64,000 bases of DNA from contig NC_088654.1 in assembly GCF_964019385.1 (NCBI RefSeq), positions 14,163,600 to 14,227,599 of the forward strand. The letters are read 5' to 3'. The DNA comes from Sycon ciliatum (taxonomy: Eukaryota > Porifera > Calcarea > Leucosolenida > Sycettidae). Within the stretch, counting starts at the first letter, position 1, and every line of letters starts with the position of its first letter. Shown here in pieces: positions 1-8,561 of this stretch. Under the pieces are notes generated by a model. That model did no database searches and was not told the DNA's origin. It worked only from the letters and a program-made list of their open reading frames with translations. Made by a program: the position numbers and the translations under genes.

Positions 1-335
1 GCAATCCATTCCCCTCCTGTTTTAGATTTTCCCCATTTCCGTTATCTTCACTCGCCTGACTGTCCTTGGTTACCTTGCACGTTGCTTCAATTAGATGAGC
101 GTTGTTGGGTTGACACGATTTCATTTTGATTATTCCCTTTCCACATATTCCTCGACTCCCTGGAGGCACCTGTGCCTCGCTTAGGAGGGAGGGATGGTGT
201 AACAGTTCCCTGTTAGCGCTAACCTTATCTGCCCTCTAGCTCTGTATCTTGCACCTTTCCCTATCCTGTCAGCACTCGCGTTATCACCTTAGGGCACGAA
301 GTGCCCTATATCAGTTGTGTTGCCTTGAGCAAGCA
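1..335 (+). mobile_element. probable 3' end of an LTR retrotransposon (polypurine tract plus start of LTR)
   Basis: A purine run at about 181-197 (aggagggagggatgg) is followed at 198 by TGTAACAGTTCC, the usual arrangement of polypurine tract then 3' LTR beginning with TG. The LTR would run into the truncated start of TRIM copy A near 330-345. No coding sequence is visible upstream within the window and the matching 5' LTR lies outside it, so the assignment is inference. If right, this insertion explains why copy A lacks its 5' half. Confidence 0.35.
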
Positions 336-344
336 TTGTCTTTT

Positions 345-1492
345 CCAAGAATACCTTCAAACGGTTACAGGAACGGGTGCTTATCAGCATGTACTTGACG
401 GAACCAGACATGCTGTTAAAAATGAAGACCTTGTTAGATTGCATTCACATTCGATTCAACTTCTTGCCGAAGCGTCCAGTGACATTGTGGCCAAAACAAG
501 CTCTCTAATGAAGAGAATGACAGTTACGACCAAGAAACCTTGCAAACTAGAAGGACACTTTGGTGCCATGGGTAAAGTTGTGGATAACGCAGACATTAAT
601 TTGTCGAATTGTTCCTTTCCCCTCCCGTCGTATGCTATGATTGCACGGGAACCATTCAAACTTACAGCTCTAGTGAGAAATGGACGAGGCCAAGCTTCGT
701 CTGAAGCCGCATTGAAAGTCTCCAGCATTCAAATCTGGGCCACTCAAGTTGAAAGTGATTTTTCTACGGCAGCTCCTGGCCTGGTGCCGATATCAGGTTA
801 TAGCAAAGGTGAAGTGCTTGCCTCAGTCCAGCCTAACCTTAGTCAATCGACGGGTTTATTCCTCGAACTGTTGCTGGATACTCCTTGTGCCTTACCAGAA
901 TTTCAAAATGGATCCTTGAGCAAGGAGCCTTACATGTTTTTCCCTTTAAAAACTTGGCTGCTACAAACCTAGGGCCAACGTCCGTGCTCTCCTAGACCGG
1001 ACTCACAAGTAGACTCTATTCCATCTCTTATCTATCGCAGGCTTTCGCTGGTATGGAAATAGTCCAAGTAGAGGATGGAGTTGCTACAGCACGAATCAAT
1101 CAATCAGTTGAAGACCGAGAGAGTAATATTCATCAATAATAATTGTCCATCCATTGTGCTAGACACCGGATTTACGTGGAACTGTGCACAGACTAGCCAA
1201 GAAAGGAAACGTGTTCTCGCCTCTACTGCTAGTTCACAGTCCTCGTCTTCTCCTATTTTGTGATTTAGTGACTGGAGACATCACACATACAACACGCTGT
1301 CCCTACACTCAGCTTAAGTATAACTTTGACCACTATGATATTGGCTCTGGATTGTTGAAGAACAACCATAAAGTACGAATAGGTCCAAATAAGAAGCCAA
1401 AATTATTGGTGGCAATGTTCCACTGCGATACAGATATAACTGCTTTCGAACACAATAAAAAACAACTGTATGAATTTTCATACAAGACATGA
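345..1492 (+). pseudogene. TRIM-like family copy A, 5'-truncated and frameshifted
   Basis: Homology to copies B and F begins near 345, in the helical region after the B-box, so RING and B-box are absent. The frame 345-972 carries the last part of the coiled coil, the family landmark GKVVDN (about 568-590) and the filamin-like segment ending near the FQNGSL motif. The frame then stops at 970-972, where copies C and F read on, implying a small deletion. Homology resumes in other frames at about 1060-1260 and 1260-1492, which correspond to the C-terminal region, so at least two frameshifts are present. Orientation matches the other five copies. An LTR-element end lies just upstream and a BEL element 130 bp downstream. 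It is a decayed paralogue and is not expected to make a full protein. Confidence 0.85.
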
Positions 1493-1621
1493 AAATAGAA
1501 ACTGTTTCCCAAGCCAAGGATGTGAGACAATAGCTATCGCACGTTATGGTTTTCATTGCCACAAATCGTGCATTACGCTGCTAAAAATATATTCACATAT
1601 TTACGCTTGCTATTCACGACA
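1493..1621 (+). other. 3' flank of TRIM copy A
   Basis: Short AT-rich non-coding flank between the end of copy A and the first LTR. The last 11 bases before the LTR (1611-1621, tattcacgaca) are identical to the outer end of the LTR itself at 2004-2014. No gene is visible. Confidence 0.5.
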
Positions 1622-2014
1622 TGTGTGCGCAACTTTGAACTGTTGAGTGGGAGAGCTTGTATAGCCACGCACAAATACGTCTTGGTAACTCAAATATGGA
1701 GTGGTTCCGGTTCACGGAACGACATTGCACTTGTTACTTGAAAGGATTAGGTGACTTGAAAAGGAGTGTCACCAGAAAACCTTATTTGAGACAAGTAATT
1801 AGTTGAGACAAGTAGAGACAAGTGAAGCATGCAAAAGGGAAAAGGCAGCAAAAAAGGAGCCACAGGCTCGCTGCGCATGCTCCGGGCTGAGAGCTGCAAA
1901 ACGGTGCACGCGATGCGTGCAGCAAGACATCAGCATGACGTCAACATGATGTAACACATAAACAAATAAAGACATAATGAGCGTAACGCGGATTCGTGAT
2001 GCATATTCACGACA
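1622..2014 (-). repeat. BEL/Pao LTR, complete copy (3' LTR)
   Basis: This 393-bp segment has TG...CA ends on the minus strand. Positions 1690-2014 recur almost unchanged at 3888-4203, and 1622-1853 recur inverted at 3640-3867. On the minus strand the sequence just inside it is purine rich (cccggggag, 2015-2023), a candidate polypurine tract. Confidence 0.8.
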
Positions 2015-2121
2015 CTCCCCGGGCATTGGCCGGAGAACAGAATTAACCATAATTAATAACAAGGAGAAATTTCCCACAAAACATGTGGAAAGATAACTGA
2101 AGAGCATAAAGAATGCGAGAG

Positions 2122-2153
2122 CGAGAGGGAGAGAGAGAGAGAGAGAGAGAGAG
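2122..2153. repeat. (GA)n microsatellite
   Basis: About 30 bp of GA dinucleotides immediately downstream of the integrase frame's stop codon, between coding end and polypurine tract. Confidence 0.95.
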
Positions 2154-3662
2154 TTAAACACGGCCATCGGCGATCAAATCCTGCAAGTTGGACTGAAACT
2201 TGCTGGCAGCGGCTCGTGTCGGTCTTCGTACGACTGCAACGGGAGTGCTAGTCTTCTGAGCTGGGGTAGCTGAGGATTCCGAGGTACTGCTGGTCTCCTG
2301 AGCTGGGGTACCTGGGGATTCCGAGGTACTGCTGGTCTCAAGCGGACACAGTAAGCTTACTGGCCGCTTGATGGTACGTTTGTCCGAAGTGAGGACGGTG
2401 GCAGAGCGGATGTTGCCATCACTGCTGGTGTGTACTTCTTGGATTCGTCCAAGGCGCCAGTGGCCGCGAGGCAACTCCTCCTTGATGAGGACAACGTCAG
2501 CAGGCTTCGGAAACGTTGAGGATCGAGTCCTTGACTGCTTAAAAGACGACGTGTGGGCTTCTCGCAGACTGAGGAGGTACTCGTTCCTCCAGGCGAGCCA
2601 GAACTGATCAAGGTGTCGTTGGCCCTTCTTCCAAAGGTCCAACAGGCTGTCTGCAGAGGAATTGATAGGCTGATAATCCGGGTCGGTTGGATCGTTGCTG
2701 ACCGTGAAGAACCCCTGTGTGGCAGACAGGCTGATAAAATGACCAGGCGTCAGGACTGTGCACTGTTCTTCGTCGACATAGACTAGCGGCCGAGAATTGA
2801 CAACAGACTCAACTTCTGGCAGGAGAGTGGCGAGTTGGCTGTATGTGAGGAGGCGTCTCCCAATGGTCTTGCGCATGGAGCGCTTGACAATACCCACAAG
2901 CCTTTCATGCATTCCACCCATCCACGGAGAGTTGGCGACGATGAAGTGCCACTGGATTTGATGGCGGCTAATGTAGGACGTAACACTGGTGTCTACCACA
3001 ATGTTGCTCCAGGCAATGTCAAGAGCGGACTTGGCCAGCTTAAATTGGGGAGCGTTGTCGGACACAACTAGCTCTGGCGTGCCACGGCGGGCGACGAAAC
3101 GTCTCAATGCAAGCAGAAACTCGGCAGCTGTCATGTCGTGGACTGGCTCCAAATGAACAGCTCTGGTCACCATGCACGTGATCAGGCAGACCCATGCCTT
3201 AGCGGTTTCTGACTGTGTACGGACGAGGACTGGGCCAAAGTAGTCCAGGCCGATGTGTGAGAATGGTCGCGCTTGGGTCACTCTGGTAGAAGGTAGCGGA
3301 CTCATCTGAGGTGTCTTGTATGGCGCGCCTTCGTAGCGAATGCACGTCTGACAGCGGCGCACGAGGGCCTTTACAGCTGATCTGCCTTTCGGGATCCAAA
3401 ACTGATATCGGACACGGGATAGTGTGTGCGCTACGCCGCCATGCATGACCTTGAGGTGGCAATCACGTATGATCAGGTTGGCAATGGCGTGTTCCTTGGA
3501 GATCAGGACGGGAAACCTCGATTTGGAGCAGAGGTCAGCATTCTCCAGTCTTCCACGGCATCTCAGTACTCCGTTGTCGAGCACTAAGTTGAGCTTAGTT
3601 GCCAGCGGATGTTGCTTCCCACTGGAGAGAGTGGTGATCTTGCTGCCTTTTCCCTTTTGCAT
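2154..3662 (-). CDS. BEL/Pao pol fragment: H2C2 zinc-binding, integrase core and C-terminal domain
   Basis: The 502-aa frame is the 3' third of a BEL/Pao polyprotein. Integrase inserts element cDNA into host DNA. In order I see the pre-integrase motif (LDNGVLRCRGRL), an H2C2 zinc-binding region (MHGGV ... CQTC), and a DDE core with D in LDYFGP, D in SDNAPQF and E in MHERL. These are followed by the BEL-type C-terminal domain ending near KRPVSLLCPLE. A 14-residue acidic/Thr-Ser tandem repeat near the end matches a 42-bp duplication at about 2257-2340. The first codons come from inverted LTR sequence (3640-3662), so this start is an accident of rearrangement and not the native start. Gag, protease and RT are absent. 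All three catalytic residues appear present, but the fragment is unlikely to be made as a working protein. Confidence 0.9.
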   Translation of the reverse strand: MQKGKGSKITTLSSGKQHPLATKLNLVLDNGVLRCRGRLENADLCSKSRFPVLISKEHAIANLIIRDCHLKVMHGGVAHTLSRVRYQFWIPKGRSAVKALVRRCQTCIRYEGAPYKTPQMSPLPSTRVTQARPFSHIGLDYFGPVLVRTQSETAKAWVCLITCMVTRAVHLEPVHDMTAAEFLLALRRFVARRGTPELVVSDNAPQFKLAKSALDIAWSNIVVDTSVTSYISRHQIQWHFIVANSPWMGGMHERLVGIVKRSMRKTIGRRLLTYSQLATLLPEVESVVNSRPLVYVDEEQCTVLTPGHFISLSATQGFFTVSNDPTDPDYQPINSSADSLLDLWKKGQRHLDQFWLAWRNEYLLSLREAHTSSFKQSRTRSSTFPKPADVVLIKEELPRGHWRLGRIQEVHTSSDGNIRSATVLTSDKRTIKRPVSLLCPLETSSTSESPGTPAQETSSTSESSATPAQKTSTPVAVVRRPTRAAASKFQSNLQDLIADGRV

Positions 3663-3867
3663 GCTTCACTTGTCTCTACTTGTCGCAACTAATTACTTGT
3701 CTCAAATAAGGTTTTCTGGTGACACTCCTTTTCAAGTCACCTAATCCTTTCAAGTAACAAGTGCAATGTCGTTCCGTGAACCGGAACCACTCCATATTTG
3801 AGTTACCAAGACGTATTTGTGCGTGGCTATACAAGCTCTCCCACTCAACAGTTCAAAGTTGCGCACA
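3640..3867 (+). repeat. inverted partial LTR of the 1622-4203 element
   Basis: The reverse complement matches 1622-1853 of the complete LTR, with the CA end at 3866-3867. It faces the LTR piece at 3888-4203 across about 20 bp, giving inverted arms that share roughly 164 bp of LTR sequence. Confidence 0.85.
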
Positions 3868-3871
3868 AACT

Positions 3872-3889
3872 TGGTGCCGAAACCCGGGA
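3872..3889 (+). other. primer-binding site (PBS) next to inverted LTR
   Basis: TGGTGCCGAAACCCGGGA follows the LTR end after four bases. The TGG start pairs with a tRNA 3' CCA, and the position is right for a PBS. It points along the + strand, opposite to the integrase reading direction. Confidence 0.7.
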
Positions 3890-4203
3890 GTGGTTCCGGT
3901 TCACGGAACGACATTGCACTTGTTACTTGAAAGGATTAGGTGACTTGAAAAGGAGTGTCACCAGAAAACCTTATTTGAGACAAGTAATTAGTTGAGACAA
4001 GTAGAGACAAGTGAAGCATGCAAAAGGGAAAAGGCAGCAAAAAAGGAGCCACAGGCTCGCTGCGCATGCTCCGGGCTGAGAGCTGCAAAACGTTGCACGC
4101 GATGCGTGCAGCAAGACATCAGCATGACGTCAACATGATGTAACACATAAACAAATAAAGACATAATGAGCGTAACGCGGATTCGTGATGCATATTCACG
4201 ACA
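3888..4203 (-). repeat. BEL/Pao LTR, partial copy
   Basis: Matches 1690-2014 of the complete LTR, lacking the inner about 68 bp. It is fused at a short shared stretch (ggagtgg) to the PBS. Its outer end ttcacgaca at 4203 borders host sequence. Confidence 0.85.
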
Positions 4204-4430
4204 ACATGATTTCCTTGTTCGAGGGCTTAGAAATCTTATGTGTTGTCTGGCCATGATTCACATCTGGATTTTGTCTGTGATTAAGCCGTTTTGGGTTTGT
4301 TTGCTGAAATGAGCTCCTTGATCCACACTGACAATCACTATACCATCCCAGCTACCCGACGACTGTTCTTTGGATAGCAAATGTGTGTGGATGGTATTAT
4401 TATTATTATTTAAAAATTCGACGAGGAGAC

Positions 4431-4879
4431 AATAATTTTAATATGGCAATAAGTAGGACGAGCTGAAGCGACATGTGGACTACTTTATTAACAATGTAAG
4501 CGATGGAGACGATGCAAGAAACAATCTAAAGGGTAAGGAAAATACATGTAAGAAGAAAAGGGCAATGGAAAAAAAGATGATTCTAACAAGTTTTCGTACA
4601 ACACTCTTCCAGTGCTGTCATTGTATCGTGTCACCCTACCTTGATTGCTATATTATTTCCTTTGTTCTCATTTTGTTCTTTAGTACAACGGTGATTCCTG
4701 AAGAGTGTTGTACGAAAACTTGTTCGAATCATCTTTTTTTCCATTGCCCTTTTTCTGCTTACATGTATTTTCCTTACCATTTAGATTGTTTTTTGCATCG
4801 TCTCCATCGCTTACATTGTTAAAAAAGTAGTCAACATGTCGCTTCAGCTCGTCCTACTTATTGCCATATTAAAATTATT
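4431..4879. mobile_element. foldback (MITE-like) element with about 180-bp inverted arms
   Basis: The left arm (4431-4609) and right arm (4700-4879) are near-perfect reverse complements around a 90-bp loop. The outer ends sit in ATT trinucleotide runs on both sides (about 4395-4411 and 4876-4891). The first about 135 bp of each arm are the same sequence as half of the 269-bp monomer repeated from 5.3 to 12.4 kb, so this looks like a simple member of the same family. No coding potential is seen. Confidence 0.85.
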
Positions 4880-4891
4880 ATTATTATTATT

Positions 4892-5285
4892 AACGCAATA
4901 AATAGAGTAAGCTGCGCACTCAGTACAAACACCATAAGCAAAACTTGTTTTCATGTATGTAAAGGATCTTGTTCCTAAACATTTTCGTCGCCATCTCATC
5001 AGAGGATTACTGGCAAATCAACAAAAGCTCTTAACTCAATATATATACGCACAATGCAAGTAATAATTTAGACCCTAACTAGCGCGATAAAATGAGAGCT
5101 GAAAGAAACATTACACCATTCAACGATATCAGGTGACAACAGATGCGATAAATTCACCACTAGAAAGTTACCATGCAACCACAAACGAGAACTACTGATC
5201 TAAATTCACAAACAATTTCAACGTAAACAAATTCTTTGTCTGCCTACAGCTTTTTCTGCCTACAGCTTACTCTATTTATTGCGTT
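4892..5285. mobile_element. 394-bp MITE-like element with perfect 23-bp terminal inverted repeats
   Basis: The stretch at 4892-4914 (starting aacgcaataaatag) is exactly the reverse complement of 5263-5285. The interior has no open reading frame of note. It lies between ATT-rich runs, and no convincing target duplication can be defined. Superfamily unknown. Confidence 0.75.
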
Positions 5286-6172
5286 GATTACATTTTTATC
5301 TCCACGGAAGCTTTTTAATTATTATTATTATTATTATTTAAAAATTCGACGAGGAGACAATCATTTTAATATGGCAATAAGTAGGACGAGCTGAAGCGAC
5401 ATGTGGACTACTTTATTAACAATGTAAGCGATGGAGACGATGCAAGAAACAACCTAAAGGGTAAGGAAAAATACATGTAAACACCATTGTCCAGACAACG
5501 TCTAAGGAACACTACGTTAAATGCAACACTACGATAATGAAATCGTGACTTCAGCGCATGGTTCAGAATATCTATCTGCGTCTGGCTATATCTCGACCTG
5601 AAGTATTTAAAAATTCGACGAGGAGACAATAATTTTAATATGGCAATAAGTAGGACGAGCTGAAGCGACATGGGGACTACTTTATTCACAATGTAAGCGA
5701 TGGAGACGATGCAAGAAACAACCTAAAGGGTAAGGAAAAATACATGTAAACACCATTGTCCAGACAACGTCTAAGGAACACTACGTTAAATGCAACACTA
5801 CGATAATGAAATCGTGACTTCAGCGCATGGTTCAGAATATCTATCTGAGTCTGGCTATATCTCGACCTGAAGTATTTAAAAATTCGACGAGGAGACAATA
5901 ATTTTAATATGGCAATAAGGAGGACGAGCTGAAGCTACATGTGGACTACTTTATTGACAATGTAAGCGATGGAGACGATGCAACAAACAACCTAAAGGGT
6001 AAGGAAAAATACATGTAAACACCATTGTCCAGACAACGTCTAAGGAACACTACGTTAAATGCAACACTACGATAATGAAATCGTGACTTCAGCGCATGGT
6101 TCAGAATATCTATCTGAGTCTGGCTATATCTCGACCTGAAGTATTTAAAAATTCGACGAGGAGACAATAATT

Positions 6173-7288
6173 ATATGTTATCGCATGGTTGCAAGGGCCT
6201 TATGGCATATTATTGCCCCGAGAGGTTAGCCCGAGGGCCGTAGGCCCGAGGGCTAACCTCGAGGGGCAATAATATGCCATAAGGCCCGCAGCAACCATGC
6301 GATAACAAATTTATCACATGGCACACAGAGCAGACTATTGGGCTGCTGTTGAAATTAGCCCAAATGCCAACACATTATGACCACAATGTATATTGATGTG
6401 CTATCATTATCAAAACAGGAAAAATGAAGATATTTCTCCTACACCCTAACAAAAAGTCTGCTACAGGCCATCAGAGAGTATACAGTACTGAAAGACGGAG
6501 ACAGAAAAAAAGTGCCGGCACCGCATCGTCATAGCAATAGACATGGCAACGACAATAAAATACAGCAGAATCAAAATTTCAGTTGAAAAATTTAGAGTGC
6601 TACCACAAAGAGTTTCTTCATGTTTACATGTGTATCAGGAAATTGTCAAATACAGTACTGCAACAAGTGCAAGTATTTGACGACTCCCTGGTGTGCAATT
6701 CTGAGGGCAATTGTCTTCTTTTTTTCCAGCTCCAGATAGCTGTATTTTTCATTGCAAAACATTCCTGAATTCTTGTTTGTTGTTCAAGCAAAGGTGAAGG
6801 CAGAGGACAGATGAGCCTGGTAAGAGTTTTGTGTGGCACATGAAGACCACACACAGGCAGTGACTTTGCGAGGATTTGAAAACGCACGACGCTGAGTTGA
6901 ATTTGTGTTATTTCAAATAATTGTTTGTGATCACAGTACCACTTCGAGCAGAACTGAATCTTATCCACAAGCTTACCGACGGTCAGGCTGCCAACATGAC
7001 TCAACAAATGATCCCTGCAAGCACCACACGGCAGGGGTCCGAGGCCATGTCCATTGCCGGGATGTCCATCTCCAAAAAGAATTCCATCTTCTATTCGTCT
7101 CAATGCTACACTGCGACTCGTCGTAGAGTCGTACAGTCTACAGAGTCGTCGTAGTCACGCGATCACTGCAATAAACTATTTTTTCCGGGCAAATAAACCA
7201 TTTTTTTGCGGGCAATATCGCATATTATTGCCCGCGGCGCGAAAGGTGCTGATTCGCTGGAGTACGGGCAACAATCACGTGCCATGTG
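6173..7288. mobile_element. non-autonomous DNA transposon inserted in a 269-bp monomer
   Basis: Monomer sequence is interrupted and resumes with ATAATT on both sides (6167-6172 and 7289-7294), a probable 6-bp target duplication. The ends are imperfectly inverted: TTATCGCATGG near the left and CCATGTGATAA at the right. A second internal start at 6311 (ttatcacatggcac) is the exact inverse of 7279-7292, so a smaller unit may be nested. A 159-codon minus-strand frame (6624-7103) is present, but I recognise nothing in it. Confidence 0.65.
6176..6306. repeat. 131-bp near-perfect hairpin
   Basis: Arms of about 62 bp (6176-6238 and 6244-6306) are almost complete reverse complements with a centre around ggccgtaggcc. 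Included are tgttatcgcatggttgc on the left and gcaaccatgcgataaca on the right. It forms the left end of the inserted element. Confidence 0.9.
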
Positions 7289-8561
7289 ATAATTTTAATT
7301 ATGGCAATAAGTAGGACGAGCTGAAGCGACATGTGGACTACTTTATTAACAATGTAAGCGATGGAGACGATGCAAGAAACAACCTAAATGGTAAGGAAAA
7401 ATACATGTAAACACCATTGTCCAGACAACGTCTAAGGATCACTACGTTAAATGCAACACTACGATAATGAAATCGTGACTTCAGCGCATGGTTCAGAATA
7501 TCTATCTGAGTCTGGCTATATCTCGACATGGAGTATTTAAAAATTCGACGAGGAGACAATAATTTTAATATGGCAATAAGTAGGACGAGCTGAAGCGACA
7601 TGTGGACTACTTTATTGACAATGTAAGCGATGGAGACGATGCAAGAAACAACTTAAAGGGCAAGGAAAAATACATGTAAACACCATTGTCCAGACAACGT
7701 CTAAGGAACACTACGTTAAATGCAACACTACGATAATGAAATCGTGACTTCAGCGCATGGTTCAGAATATCTATCTGAGTCTGGCTATATCTCGACCTGA
7801 AGTATTTAAAAATTCGACGAGGAGACAATAATTTTAATATGGCAATAAGTAGGACGAGCTGAAGCGACATGTGGACTACTTTATTAACAATGTAAGCGAT
7901 GGAGACGATGCAAGAAACAACCTAAAGGGTAAGGAAAAATACATGTAAACACCATTGTCCAGACAACGTCTAAGGAACACTACGTTAAATGCAACACTAC
8001 GATAATGAAATCGTGACTTCAGCGCATGGTTCAGAATATCTATCTGAGTCTGGCTATATCTCGACCTGAAGTATTTAAAAATTCGACGAGGAGACAATAA
8101 TTTTAATATGGCAATAAGGAGGACGAGCTGAAGCGACATGTGGACTACTTTATTCACAATGTAAGCGATGGAGACGATGCAAGAAACAACCTAAAGGGTA
8201 AGGAAAAATACATGTAAACACCATTGTCCAGACAACGTCTAAGGAACACTACGTTAAATGCAACACTACGATACTGAAATCGTGACTTCAGCGCATGGTT
8301 CAGAATATCTATCTGCGTCTGGCTATATCTCGACCTGAAGTATTTAAAAATTCGACGAGGAGACAATAATTTTAATATGGCAATAAGTAGGACGAGCTGA
8401 AGCGAAATGTGGACTACTTTATTTACAATGTAAGCGATGGAGACGATGCAAGAAACAACCTAAAGGGTAAGGAAAAATACATGTAAACACCATTGTCCAG
8501 ACAACGTCTAAGGAACACTACGTTAAATGCAACACTACGATAATGAAATCGTGACTTCAGC

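Larger units (their letters stand above)
1622..4203 (-). mobile_element. rearranged, truncated BEL/Pao LTR retrotransposon
   Basis: Read on the minus strand, a complete LTR (1622-2014, beginning TGTCGTG and ending GCGCACA) lies 3' of an integrase reading frame (2154-3662). The other side is abnormal. The coding part joins an inverted LTR piece on the + strand (3640-3867), then a primer-binding-site-like stretch (3872-3889) also on the + strand, then a second LTR piece in the minus orientation (3888-4203). Gag, protease, reverse transcriptase and RNase H are missing. The layout is what self-integration or strand switching during cDNA synthesis would leave. The sequence after 4203 resumes the 3' flank type seen beyond copies C and D (gactgttctttgg at 4362), so it inserted downstream of TRIM copy A. 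Confidence 0.8.

Noticed and set aside
6624-7103. 159-codon minus frame as a transposase
   Set aside because: No DDE/HTH-like motif could be seen. It overlaps other frames and lies in a short element.
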